Shown: positions 1-4,999, numbered from the stretch's first letter. The stretch: DNA of 7,914 nt from Candidatus Woesearchaeota archaeon (GCA_023269295.1 JAHFTU010000060.1:1-7914); one strand, 5' to 3'. The notes: generated by a model not told the origin, from the sequence alone. Numbers and translations: made by a program.

Positions 1-8
1 ATTAAGAA

Positions 9-110
9 TGGGAACGGCCGGATTTGAACCGGCGACTCCACCGGCTTCAGCGGTGTGCTCTCCACAGCCGGATAAGCTGTTGGCTTGTCCTCAGGCTGAG
101 CTACGTTCCC
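9..110 (-). tRNA. tRNA-Phe (anticodon GAA) with a D-loop intron
   Basis: Reading the minus strand, a 7-bp acceptor stem (GGGAACG 110-104 with CGTTCCC 16-10) is followed by TA, D-stem GCTC/GAGC, anticodon stem CACCG/CGGTG around loop CTGAAGC (anticodon GAA at 48-46), variable loop GAGTC, T-arm GCCGG-TTCAAAT-CCGGC and discriminator A at 9. CCA is not encoded. The D-loop is far too long. Removing 28 nt (91-64) joins GCTCAGCCTG to GGAGAGC, the normal archaeal tRNA-Phe D-arm, and gives a 74-nt mature tRNA. No TATA box lies about 26 bases upstream of 110. The nearest good box is at 261-272, so the tRNA may be processed from a longer leader-containing transcript. tRNA identity is nearly certain, and the intron is strongly supported by its BHB fold. 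Confidence 0.96.
64..91 (-). other. 28-nt tRNA-Phe intron in the D-loop, canonical BHB
   Basis: The exon-intron junctions fold as a full bulge-helix-bulge. The outer helix is CTC (100-98) with GAG (62-60). The central helix is exactly 4 bp, AGCC (97-94) with GGCT (69-66). The bulges are exactly 3 nt each, TGA (93-91) and GTG (65-63). The inner helix is GGA (90-88) with TCC (72-70). Cutting after the second base of each bulge, as archaeal splicing endonucleases do, yields the D-loop AGCCTGGGA expected for archaeal tRNA-Phe. Most archaeal tRNA introns sit at position 37/38, so this location is non-canonical. Confidence 0.9.
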
Positions 111-111
111 G

Positions 112-241
112 TTTTGATAGTTCGTTTCTTGGTTGATCCATTTTGGTTTCCGATTGACCGCTTTCTTCAGCGGAGAGCTGAAGACTGTGGCCTCTCCGGC
201 CACATTTCGCAAAGGGGTCATGCTACGTTCCCAAATGAAGC
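112..241 (-). ncRNA. Structured leader or small RNA upstream of tRNA-Phe (candidate)
   Basis: A TATA box at 261-272 predicts a transcript start near 241, but no credible gene lies between there and tRNA-Phe. On the minus strand the segment holds two perfect hairpins separated by one base. The first is TGTGGCC-GGAGA-GGCCACA (204-186, 7 bp). The second is TCTTCAGC-TCTCC-GCTGAAGA (184-164, 8 bp). Their 5-nt loops are exact complements. A competing hairpin CCGCT-GAAGAA-AGCGG (173-158) overlaps the second. An exact 11-nt copy of the tRNA-Phe 5' end lies at 232-222. I find no C/D-box pair (RUGAUGA with CUGA) or clear H/ACA layout. It may be a free small RNA or the 5' part of a leader-tRNA precursor. 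The ends are estimates; expression is inferred. Confidence 0.45.
222..232 (-). repeat. Exact copy of the first 11 nt of tRNA-Phe
   Basis: GGGAACGTAGC at 232-222 is identical to the 5' end of tRNA-Phe at 110-100, in the same orientation and 122 bases upstream. It includes the whole 5' acceptor strand, so it could pair with the tRNA 3' acceptor strand (16-10). It may be a tRNA gene remnant or a regulatory mimic. Confidence 0.6.
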
Positions 242-260
242 GTGTTGGAGGCAACCGCAG

Positions 261-272
261 CTATTTATAAAC
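261..272 (-). promoter_or_regulatory. TATA box for the leader RNA / tRNA-Phe transcript
   Basis: The minus strand reads GTTTATAAATAG, preceded by purine-rich AAAG that could serve as a BRE. It lies about 20 bases past the SSB stop codon, so it serves a separate downstream unit. The usual spacing of about 26 bases puts the start near 241. Confidence 0.65.
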
Positions 273-292
273 TTTATTTGTCCAGCTAAGAA

Positions 293-688
293 TCAGTCTT
301 CATCTATCTTTTCTTCTTCAAGGGCGAGCTTTTGTATGGTTTTCTGGATTTCTGTCTGCTCTGACTCGGCAGGAGCTGTAGCTTTCTCCTGTTTTTCGCC
401 CTTTTTCACAAGCTCTATGGTGCCTCTCATTCCTGTCGTGAGTTGCATCTCGCCCTGATACTCTTTTACATACCCGTTGACAACTTTTATCGTGTCTCCT
501 TTTCCAAACTGATCTATCTGCTCGTTCCACAGCGACAGTTCAATCTCGCCAGTGTCATCTTTCAGCCTTGCTGTGGCTACCCTTCCTGCCTTGCCGAACT
601 TGTTGAATTCCCTGACATCGCCAATTTCGGCTATCTCGGCAACAAGCTCAACATTTCCCTGCCTTGGCTGGAGTTCTTTTATGTTCAT
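293..688 (-). CDS. Single-stranded-DNA-binding protein, archaeal OB-fold SSB
   Basis: This 131-residue protein is one OB fold (about residues 5-95) followed by a charged, Ala/Glu/Lys-rich linker and an acidic end (LEEEKIDED). It should coat single-stranded DNA during replication and repair. The order of elements matches the crenarchaeal SSB / SOSS-B family: a strand after KDDTG, then IELSLW (Trp54), then VVNGYVKEYQGEMQL. Against the Sulfolobus SSB as I recall it, Trp54, Tyr73 and Tyr77 fall where its three DNA-stacking aromatics lie. The acidic tail resembles the partner-binding tails of bacterial SSBs, though that role is inferred. The ATG at 688 is favoured because a TATA box lies about 28 bases upstream with no Shine-Dalgarno between, which suggests leaderless translation. 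The gene appears monocistronic, flanked by two intron-containing tRNAs. A general RPA-like OB protein remains the alternative. Confidence 0.85.
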   Translation of the reverse strand: MNIKELQPRQGNVELVAEIAEIGDVREFNKFGKAGRVATARLKDDTGEIELSLWNEQIDQFGKGDTIKVVNGYVKEYQGEMQLTTGMRGTIELVKKGEKQEKATAPAESEQTEIQKTIQKLALEEEKIDED

Positions 689-712
689 TCCAAGAGTAGA
701 AAGCGCCTATTT

Positions 713-720
713 TATTTAAA
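713..720 (-). promoter_or_regulatory. TATA box of the SSB gene
   Basis: TTTAAATA on the minus strand is centred about 28 bases before the ATG at 688. This predicts a transcript with almost no 5' leader. The same core CTTTAAATAAA occurs before tRNA-Leu. Confidence 0.7.
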
Positions 721-750
721 GCTACCGCAGTTTTGGCATCGGTTTTTGGA

Positions 751-775
751 TTAACCCTTTTCCTAAAAGGGTTAA
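751..775. repeat. Perfect 11-bp inverted repeat between tRNA-Leu and the SSB gene
   Basis: TTAACCCTTTT (751-761) and AAAAGGGTTAA (765-775) are perfect inverse complements around CCT. The repeat begins two bases after the tRNA-Leu 3' end and lies about 30 bases upstream of the SSB TATA box. As RNA it would form a stable hairpin just past the tRNA, aiding 3' processing or termination. As DNA it could be an operator for the SSB gene. No T tract follows it on the minus strand, though each minus-strand arm contains or abuts TTTT or AAAA. Confidence 0.75.
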
Positions 776-776
776 A

Positions 777-892
777 TGCGGGGAAAGGGATTCGAACCCT
801 TGAAGACACTAAGTCAGCAGATTTTGAGTTTAGGCACAGCCGCCATCTGTGTGACAGCTGTCTGCCCCGTTTGACCGCTTCGGTATCCCCGC
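777..892 (-). tRNA. tRNA-Leu (anticodon CAA) with an intron 5' of the anticodon
   Basis: The minus strand gives acceptor GCGGGGA (892-886) with TCCCCGC (784-778), TA, a D-arm CCG-AAGCGGTCAAA-CGG containing the GG pair, anticodon stem GCAGA (865-861) with TCTGC (821-817), a 15-nt long variable arm (816-802), T-arm AAGGG-TTCGAAT-CCCTT and discriminator A at 777. The long variable arm, A discriminator and loop CTCAAAA (828-822, anticodon CAA at 826-824) identify tRNA-Leu. CCA is not encoded. Between the stem strand GCAGA and the loop sit 32 extra nt. Their removal leaves an 84-nt tRNA. A TATA box lies at 918-925 and an inverted repeat follows the 3' end. Confidence 0.95.
830..861 (-). other. 32-nt tRNA-Leu intron at about position 30/31
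   Basis: The intron interrupts the 5' side of the anticodon arm, not the usual 37/38 site. A relaxed BHB fits. The central helix is GGGC (867-864) with GCCT (835-832), one G-U pair. The bulges are AGA (863-861) and AAA (831-829), with inner pairing CAGC/GCTG. Cutting after the second base of each bulge restores the 7-nt loop CTCAAAA. No convincing outer helix forms. The junction can slide by one or two bases with the same spliced product, so ends are uncertain by that much. Confidence 0.8.
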
Positions 893-917
893 ATGACTAT
901 AGCGAGTTTTATCGCTT

Positions 918-925
918 TATTTAAA
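918..925 (-). promoter_or_regulatory. TATA box of tRNA-Leu
   Basis: TTTAAATA on the minus strand is centred about 29 bases before the tRNA 5' end at 892. A short inverted repeat AGCGA...TCGCT (901-916) lies between the box and the tRNA. Confidence 0.65.
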
Positions 926-937
926 GTTAACCTCAAG

Positions 938-942
938 AAAAA
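938..942 (-). terminator. Oligo-T tract ending the coiled-coil operon
   Basis: The minus strand reads CTTTTTC two bases after the stop codon at 945-947. Archaeal termination often uses such U-tracts. A new promoter (918-925) follows at once. Confidence 0.5.
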
Positions 943-944
943 GT

Positions 945-1355
945 TTAAAGTGATTTGAGTTTGTTTTCTATATCCTGCAGCTCTCTCTCAAACTTGTCTA
1001 TGTGAGCTTCAACCTTGGCCTTCGGGGCAGGTGCCGGCTGTTTTATTTTGACTGCCCTCGCAGCGGGTGCGGCTTTTACGGCCTTTATTGTTTCTTTTTT
1101 TTCTTTGGGCAGGTTAATTTTCTCCATCTGCGGCATTATTTGCTTTGCCCCAATAATGAGCTCTCCGATTTCGGTTACCTTGTGTCTGAGCTCCTCGATT
1201 AGCTTGTGTTTTGCCGTTCTGGCCTCCCTCAGGCTGTTTTGCCCTTTCAGGACTTGCACGAGGGCTTTTGAGGTCTCAAGAATGCTCCTTCTTAGGTTGG
1301 TGGGGTCGTCTATTCCTATGTACACTACGTCTTCTTCCTTCCCTGCAGGTTTCAT
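945..1355 (-). CDS. Hypothetical coiled-coil protein, last gene of a three-gene set
   Basis: I do not recognise a named family. The 136-residue product starts with a short polar stretch and the motif YIGIDDPTNLRRSILETSK. It continues as a long charged helix, probably coiled coil, to about residue 80. A flexible Ala/Pro/Lys linker (about 92-116, with APAARAV and PAPAPKAK) leads to a second short helix (about 117-136). There is no signal peptide, membrane segment or catalytic motif. The shape, helix-linker-helix, suggests a structural or adaptor protein. Its ATG overlaps the stop of the preceding gene (ATGA, 1352-1355), which points to translational coupling. No strong ribosome site lies ahead of it. 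Similar 'DDP..RRSILE' proteins occur in DPANN archaea as I recall, but I cannot verify that here. Confidence 0.8.
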   Translation of the reverse strand: MKPAGKEEDVVYIGIDDPTNLRRSILETSKALVQVLKGQNSLREARTAKHKLIEELRHKVTEIGELIIGAKQIMPQMEKINLPKEKKETIKAVKAAPAARAVKIKQPAPAPKAKVEAHIDKFERELQDIENKLKSL

Positions 1356-1567
1356 CGTTCAGTCATTGCCCCGCTTATCTCAGCCAGCTTTTTTTCAACT
1401 GTTGCAAGCTCATTATCCCAGTTTTCAAGCTCGCTGTCTTCCTGGCTTTTTAGGTCCTTTACCTTCTTCAGGACCTGTTTTGCTTCATCAAGCTTTGATC
1501 TTATCTGCCTTATTATCTCATAAAGTTCGCGGTACCTGTCTATCCTGACAAAGACTGATGATTTCAT
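1352..1567 (-). CDS. Small hypothetical coiled-coil protein
   Basis: This 71-residue protein is nearly all charged helix. MKSSVFVRIDRYRELYEII is followed by heptad-like repeats through residue 65, including WDNEL and VEKKLAEI. No family is recognised. I chose the ATG at 1567 over an in-frame TTG at 1606 (84 residues). GGTGA, a good match to the archaeal anti-Shine-Dalgarno, sits 7 bases upstream of the ATG, whereas the TTG overlaps the end of the previous gene. The stop overlaps the next start by the ATGA arrangement. With its neighbours on both sides it probably forms one operon whose products may bind each other through coiled coils; that interaction is inference only. Confidence 0.8.
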   Translation of the reverse strand: MKSSVFVRIDRYRELYEIIRQIRSKLDEAKQVLKKVKDLKSQEDSELENWDNELATVEKKLAEISGAMTER

Positions 1568-1574
1568 TACAGTT

Positions 1575-1579
1575 TCACC
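1575..1579 (-). promoter_or_regulatory. Shine-Dalgarno site deciding the 71-residue protein start
   Basis: The minus strand reads GGAAGGTGA, then 7 bases, then ATG at 1567. GGTGA complements the conserved 3' end of archaeal 16S rRNA. It supports the ATG over the upstream TTG at 1606. Confidence 0.65.
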
Positions 1580-1598
1580 TTCCTGGCTTTTTACATGG

Positions 1599-2219
1599 TT
1601 ACTCAAACAATGTCCTATCTACGTGCATAAGCTTGCGTTGCATTTCTTCAATAGCGAAGCTTACATGCTCATAATGTGAGTTCTCCTCTTTTTTGATGTC
1701 AGTGAGCCTATGGTGCTTTTTCTGAATCCTTATGATTGCATCTATGCTGTTCTCAATCATTCTGAAGTCTTCTGCTGTTAAGAAAAAGTTGTTTCTGTGG
1801 CTTATGAGGCCACTCCACGCATCAGGATGGGGCTCTGGCATCTTTAGCTCTGGTGCTGGCAGTTCAGGCAGCTTTAGCTCTGCAGCTTTTGGCCACTTCG
1901 GGATAAGCTGCTCTTCAGATGGCTTGTACCGGTTGGGGTTGTATTGCGCATTTGCTTCTGGCGTTTCAGCAAGCGCTGGTTTTTTGCCTGTTTCGCCGCC
2001 CATTCCTTCAGGGAAATCAAAGTCGCCCAGCCCTTTCAATGGTGGCGGGAGCTCAATTTCTGGAAGCCCGGGTGTTTCCGGGGCTTCTGGAAGGTTTGGC
2101 AGTTCAGAATAAAGTTCGTTTTCTGTGGAGAGGGGTGGCAGCTGCTCAAAGTTTGCAGAAGATTCAAATTCCTCTTTTTTTTGCCCTTTTTTTGCTTTCA
2201 GAAAATCCAAAAAACCCAA
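1599..2219 (-). CDS. Hypothetical protein: Pro-rich middle, helical C-terminus
   Basis: This 206-residue protein has three parts. The N-terminus MGFLDFLKAKKGQKK is a short amphipathic or hydrophobic patch next to lysines and could touch the membrane. Residues about 25-132 are acidic and proline-rich, with repeats such as LPEAPETPGLPEIELP and KLPELPAPELKMPEP, and are probably disordered. Residues about 145-205 are a charged helical region ending in MHVDRTLFE. No enzyme motif is visible. The start is TTG at 2219: an in-frame TGA lies one codon upstream, no ATG is available nearby, and purine-rich GGGGGTAGTGAAAG precedes it. It leads the small coiled-coil operon (stop at 1599, next ATG at 1567). 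The architecture suggests a scaffold or tether; its function is unknown. Confidence 0.78.
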   Translation of the reverse strand: MGFLDFLKAKKGQKKEEFESSANFEQLPPLSTENELYSELPNLPEAPETPGLPEIELPPPLKGLGDFDFPEGMGGETGKKPALAETPEANAQYNPNRYKPSEEQLIPKWPKAAELKLPELPAPELKMPEPHPDAWSGLISHRNNFFLTAEDFRMIENSIDAIIRIQKKHHRLTDIKKEENSHYEHVSFAIEEMQRKLMHVDRTLFE

Positions 2220-2283
2220 CTTTCACTACCCCCGTTCAGCTATTGAATAATACTCACTTCCAGCTCGTAATGAGCATGCCCTC

Positions 2284-2292
2284 TATTAAAGC
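2284..2292 (-). promoter_or_regulatory. Weak TATA-like candidate for the coiled-coil operon
   Basis: GCTTTAATA on the minus strand lies about 70 bases before the TTG start, predicting a leader of about 40 nt. A weaker AT-rich alternative, TATTATTCAATA (about 2241-2252), would give a leaderless start. The sequence does not decide between them. Confidence 0.3.
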
Positions 2293-2323
2293 TTTTTTGA
2301 GTATCAGAAAATAGTGACAACAC

Positions 2324-2334
2324 TTTTTAAAAAG
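2324..2334 (-). terminator. Oligo-T tract after guaA
   Basis: Immediately after the guaA stop (TAG, 2337-2335) the minus strand reads CTTTTTAAAAAG. The T5 run could act as an archaeal intrinsic terminator, and the palindromic A5 allows a small hairpin. The 115-base gap to the next gene fits a transcription-unit boundary. Confidence 0.45.
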
Positions 2335-3864
2335 CTACTCATACTCTATCGTTGCCGGCGGCTTCTGTGTTATGTCGTAAAGCACTCTGGTTACTCCTCT
2401 TACGTTCTTGACTATCCTGCTGGCTGCCCTTTCAAGGACTTCGTTTGGTATTTTTGCCCAGTCGGCTGTCATGCCGTCAACCGAAGTCACGGCCCGCAGA
2501 GTGATAATGTAGCCGTAGGACCTTGAGTCTCCCATCACTCCAACTGCTTTTACAGGCAGCAGCGCGGCAAACGCCTGCCATATTTTATCGTACTGTCCTG
2601 ACTTTTTGAGCTCGTCTGTGAAAATAAAGTCTGCTTCCTGCACGATGCCAATTCTCTCAGCAGTAATCTCTCCTACTATTCTTACGGCAAGCCCTGGCCC
2701 GGGGAACGGGTGTCTCATCAGCGCTTCCTTTGGCAGCCCAATCATCGTGCCAAGCTCTCGTACTTCGTCCTTGTACAGGTCCTTGAGCGGCTCAACAAGC
2801 TTAAGCTTCATCTTTGCCGGCAGGCCTCCTACATTGTGGTGCGTTTTTATCACTGCAGCTGCTTTTGATGCTTTTGCTGACTCAATCCTGTCAGGGTAAA
2901 TTGTGCCCTGGCCGAGGAATTTTATCTCGCCGTGCTTTGCCTTGAGCTCCTTGACCTTTGCCTCGAACACTTCTATGAACGTCTTTCCTATAATCCGGCG
3001 TTTCTCCTCGGGGTCGGTTATTCCCTTGAGCCGTGTGTAGAATATTTGCGAAGCGTCAGCGTAAAAGTAGTGCCCGAAGCCGAGCTTTTCATAGAGCTCC
3101 TTGACATATGCTGCTTCGCCTTTCCTGATTATGCCGTGGTCTACAAAGACGCAGTAAATGTTTGGCGTTGCCACCTTGATTAGTGTCGAGGCCACCAGGC
3201 TGTCCACCCCGCCGCTTACTCCCATTATTACAGCGCCGCTGCCAACCTTTGCCCGTATCTCTGCAACGAGCTTCTTGTCCAGCCCTTTTATCGTGTAGTT
3301 TCGCTTGCTGCCGCATATCCTGAGGAAATCCTCGAGTATCTTCATGCCGTGGGTTGTGTGCTGGACTTCAGGGTGGAACTGTACGCCGTAGATTCTTCTT
3401 TTCTCGTCAACATATGCGGCTATCTTGCATTCAGAAGTCCGGCCCGAAACAGTGAATCCCTGCGGCAGCGAAACAACAGAGTCGCCGTGGCTCATCCATA
3501 CCTGCTCTTTTTTCCCAATCGACTGCAGCAGCTTTGATTTTCCAGTAACTGTCAGAATTTCTTTGCCGTATTCCTTGCTGCTTGGCACAACCTTCCCGCC
3601 AAGAACGTGGGCCAGAAGCTGGTGGCCGTAGCAGACGCCAAGGACAGGGACTCCAAGCGAGAAGATTCCTTTGTCAATCGTTGGCGCATCGTTCTCGTAA
3701 ACGCTTCTCGGCCCTCCGGAAAGAATTATCCCCTCAACTTTTCTTTTCCTTAAGTCTGCAGCAGTTGCAGTATTCTGAAATATCTCTGCATAAACTCCCA
3801 GCGCTCTTATGCGTCGTGCAACAAGGTGGCAGTACTGCGAACCGTAGTCAAGAACTGCTATCAT
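2335..3864 (-). CDS. guaA: GMP synthase (glutamine-hydrolysing), fused two-domain form
   Basis: It converts XMP, ATP and glutamine to GMP, the last step of guanine nucleotide synthesis. The 509-residue protein is full length. Residues 1-180 are the class I glutamine amidotransferase: oxyanion-loop region SGGPRSVYEN, nucleophile Cys78 in GVCYGHQ, and His164/Glu166 in FHPEV. Residues about 190-385 are the ATP-pyrophosphatase domain with the PP-loop SGGVDS (217-222) and GQGTIYPD. The C-terminal dimerisation domain follows, with HPFPGPGLAVRI and the terminal PPATIEYE. Many archaea encode these halves as separate subunits, so the fused form is notable and may be bacterial-derived. I chose the ATG at 3864 because GTGAT lies 4 bases upstream and MIAVLDYGSQ is the usual family start. 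A GTG at 3873 would add three residues and overlap the upstream stop. The gene is last in the purP-purP-guaA set. Confidence 0.97.
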   Translation of the reverse strand: MIAVLDYGSQYCHLVARRIRALGVYAEIFQNTATAADLRKRKVEGIILSGGPRSVYENDAPTIDKGIFSLGVPVLGVCYGHQLLAHVLGGKVVPSSKEYGKEILTVTGKSKLLQSIGKKEQVWMSHGDSVVSLPQGFTVSGRTSECKIAAYVDEKRRIYGVQFHPEVQHTTHGMKILEDFLRICGSKRNYTIKGLDKKLVAEIRAKVGSGAVIMGVSGGVDSLVASTLIKVATPNIYCVFVDHGIIRKGEAAYVKELYEKLGFGHYFYADASQIFYTRLKGITDPEEKRRIIGKTFIEVFEAKVKELKAKHGEIKFLGQGTIYPDRIESAKASKAAAVIKTHHNVGGLPAKMKLKLVEPLKDLYKDEVRELGTMIGLPKEALMRHPFPGPGLAVRIVGEITAERIGIVQEADFIFTDELKKSGQYDKIWQAFAALLPVKAVGVMGDSRSYGYIITLRAVTSVDGMTADWAKIPNEVLERAASRIVKNVRGVTRVLYDITQKPPATIEYE

Positions 3865-3868
3865 GCAA

Positions 3869-3873
3869 ATCAC
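3869..3873 (-). promoter_or_regulatory. Ribosome binding site of guaA
   Basis: GTGAT, complementary to the archaeal 16S rRNA 3' end, lies 4 bases before the ATG at 3864 and overlaps the stop codon of the upstream gene. It favours the ATG over the GTG at 3873. Confidence 0.55.
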
Positions 3874-4997
3874 GTCACAACTTCTAGCAGCCTGTTCTGC
3901 CTTATCGCCTGCCTTATCTCCATCGCTATCCTTCTTCCTGCAGTCACAGGCCTGCCGTAAAGGTAGTTGCTGTATGGGGTTGCCGCTATGCCCGGGCTTC
4001 CAGGCACCCTGGTTGAAATGTCAAATACAATTATTTCCTCTTCTGGAGGGCCTGGCTTTACAGCTGCCTGCAGTGCAAAAGGCCCGATTATGCCTGGCGG
4101 GTAAAGCTTTTTGGCAGCAGCAACAAACTGCTCGCCCATCAAGAATGCCTTTTCCAGCAGCGATTCCTTCACTGTCACAGCCACATGCCCGGTCTCAACA
4201 TACTGAGGCTTTACGTATCTCATTACTTCCATCTGCTCTGCCGCTGTCAGCCTGAGCAGCCCGTCTATGTTTGTCTGCCTTCTCGTGTCAGTGCCAAGCA
4301 GTTCCAGTTCCTGTGTTAAAGGCGAGTAGAAGTAATTGAAATTCACCTGCGCCCCGACAATGAACTCCTCAATCACTGCTTTTTTGGCAGAAGCAGCAGT
4401 GATTATTTTCTTGGCCACCATATCAGCAACTTTTTTCTTGTAGTCGTCGTAGCTGTTTGCAAAGAAGAACGCCCTTTCATACCCTCTTGCTGCCTCTGTT
4501 GCCTTGACAAGAACAAGCCTGTCAATCCGCCTCGGGTCAGCAAACCTTTTCGGCATTTTTATTCCTGCCTTCTCCAGCAGCCTGTACTGGTTGTCTTTCC
4601 CGGTTCTTTCCTCAGCTTTCAGCATGCTCCTGCTTCCGATTAGGGGGACAAGAAATTTGTTTTCAATCTCCTTGTAGTTGCAGTAAACCCAGAAGTACCG
4701 GCTTTGGACAAATATGGTGTTTAATTCGCGCAGTCGCTGCTGGATTTCCGGCCTTACGATGTCGCTGAACTTGTCAACGATGATTATCTCGTCAACAATG
4801 CCTTTTCCTTCCCTGCTTTTGTAATACTTCTCGTAGGTCTTTTCCCGGCCGCGCTGGCACACAACCACTGTCCTGAGCCCTTCGTCCTTGGCTCCCCTGC
4901 AAACGTCAAGCGCAGAATGCCCCCCCAGGGTTCCGACTGTCAGCTTGTTCTTGTCGTATGCTGAAATCACTTGCCCTAATTGTTTTTGGGTTATCAT
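3870..4997 (-). CDS. Divergent PurP-family (ATP-grasp) paralog
   Basis: This 375-residue protein aligns by eye along its whole length with its upstream neighbour, a PurP (FAICAR synthetase). Shared blocks include TLGGHSALD near the N-terminus, FIVGAQVNFNYFYSPL (212-227), VKESLLEKAFLMGEQF and PGIIGPFALQ (301-310). The key spots differ. The glycine-rich loop KFYGARGGKGFF of the neighbour is here KATEAARGYERAFF, and EISARIVAGTNLY is here DISTRVPGSPGIA. A small insert GPPEEE is also present. It therefore belongs to a second PurP subfamily, which I recall from other archaea carrying two purP genes. It may use another substrate, partner the canonical enzyme, or be a less active copy. The ATG at 4997 is preferred over TTG 5003, since MITQKQLGQVI fits the usual start. 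It lies 2 bases past the upstream stop, so translation is probably coupled. Confidence 0.85.
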   Translation of the reverse strand: MITQKQLGQVISAYDKNKLTVGTLGGHSALDVCRGAKDEGLRTVVVCQRGREKTYEKYYKSREGKGIVDEIIIVDKFSDIVRPEIQQRLRELNTIFVQSRYFWVYCNYKEIENKFLVPLIGSRSMLKAEERTGKDNQYRLLEKAGIKMPKRFADPRRIDRLVLVKATEAARGYERAFFFANSYDDYKKKVADMVAKKIITAASAKKAVIEEFIVGAQVNFNYFYSPLTQELELLGTDTRRQTNIDGLLRLTAAEQMEVMRYVKPQYVETGHVAVTVKESLLEKAFLMGEQFVAAAKKLYPPGIIGPFALQAAVKPGPPEEEIIVFDISTRVPGSPGIAATPYSNYLYGRPVTAGRRIAMEIRQAIRQNRLLEVVT

Positions 4998-4999
4998 TT

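Noticed and set aside
112..241. C/D-box or H/ACA guide RNA in the leader
   Set aside because: No C box (RUGAUGA) pairs with a D box (CUGA) at workable spacing, and the only ACA next to a hairpin is part of its stem.
9..248. A minus-strand frame open from ATG 224-222 through the tRNA-Phe gene to the window edge (about 70 codons, starting MTPLRNVAGEATVF)
   Set aside because: It runs through a certain tRNA gene, its residues are Pro-rich with no recognisable pattern, the ATG lacks a ribosome site and is not at the leaderless distance from the TATA box. The hairpins explain the sequence better.
24..458. Plus-strand open frame of 144 codons crossing tRNA-Phe, the leader and the SSB gene
   Set aside because: It is antisense to a tRNA and to the clear SSB gene, and its Cys/Ser/Phe-rich product looks like a reverse-strand shadow.
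1565..1606. TTG start at 1606 for the small coiled-coil protein (84 residues)
   Set aside because: It overlaps the upstream stop and lacks a ribosome site, while GGTGA lies 7 bases before the ATG at 1567.
1732..2112. Plus-strand open frame of 126 codons rich in Ser/Gly
   Set aside because: It is the reverse image of the Pro/Glu-rich segment of the minus-strand 206-residue protein and shows no independent start signals.
3862..3873. GTG start of guaA at 3873
   Set aside because: The ATG at 3864 has GTGAT 4 bases upstream and gives the usual family N-terminus.
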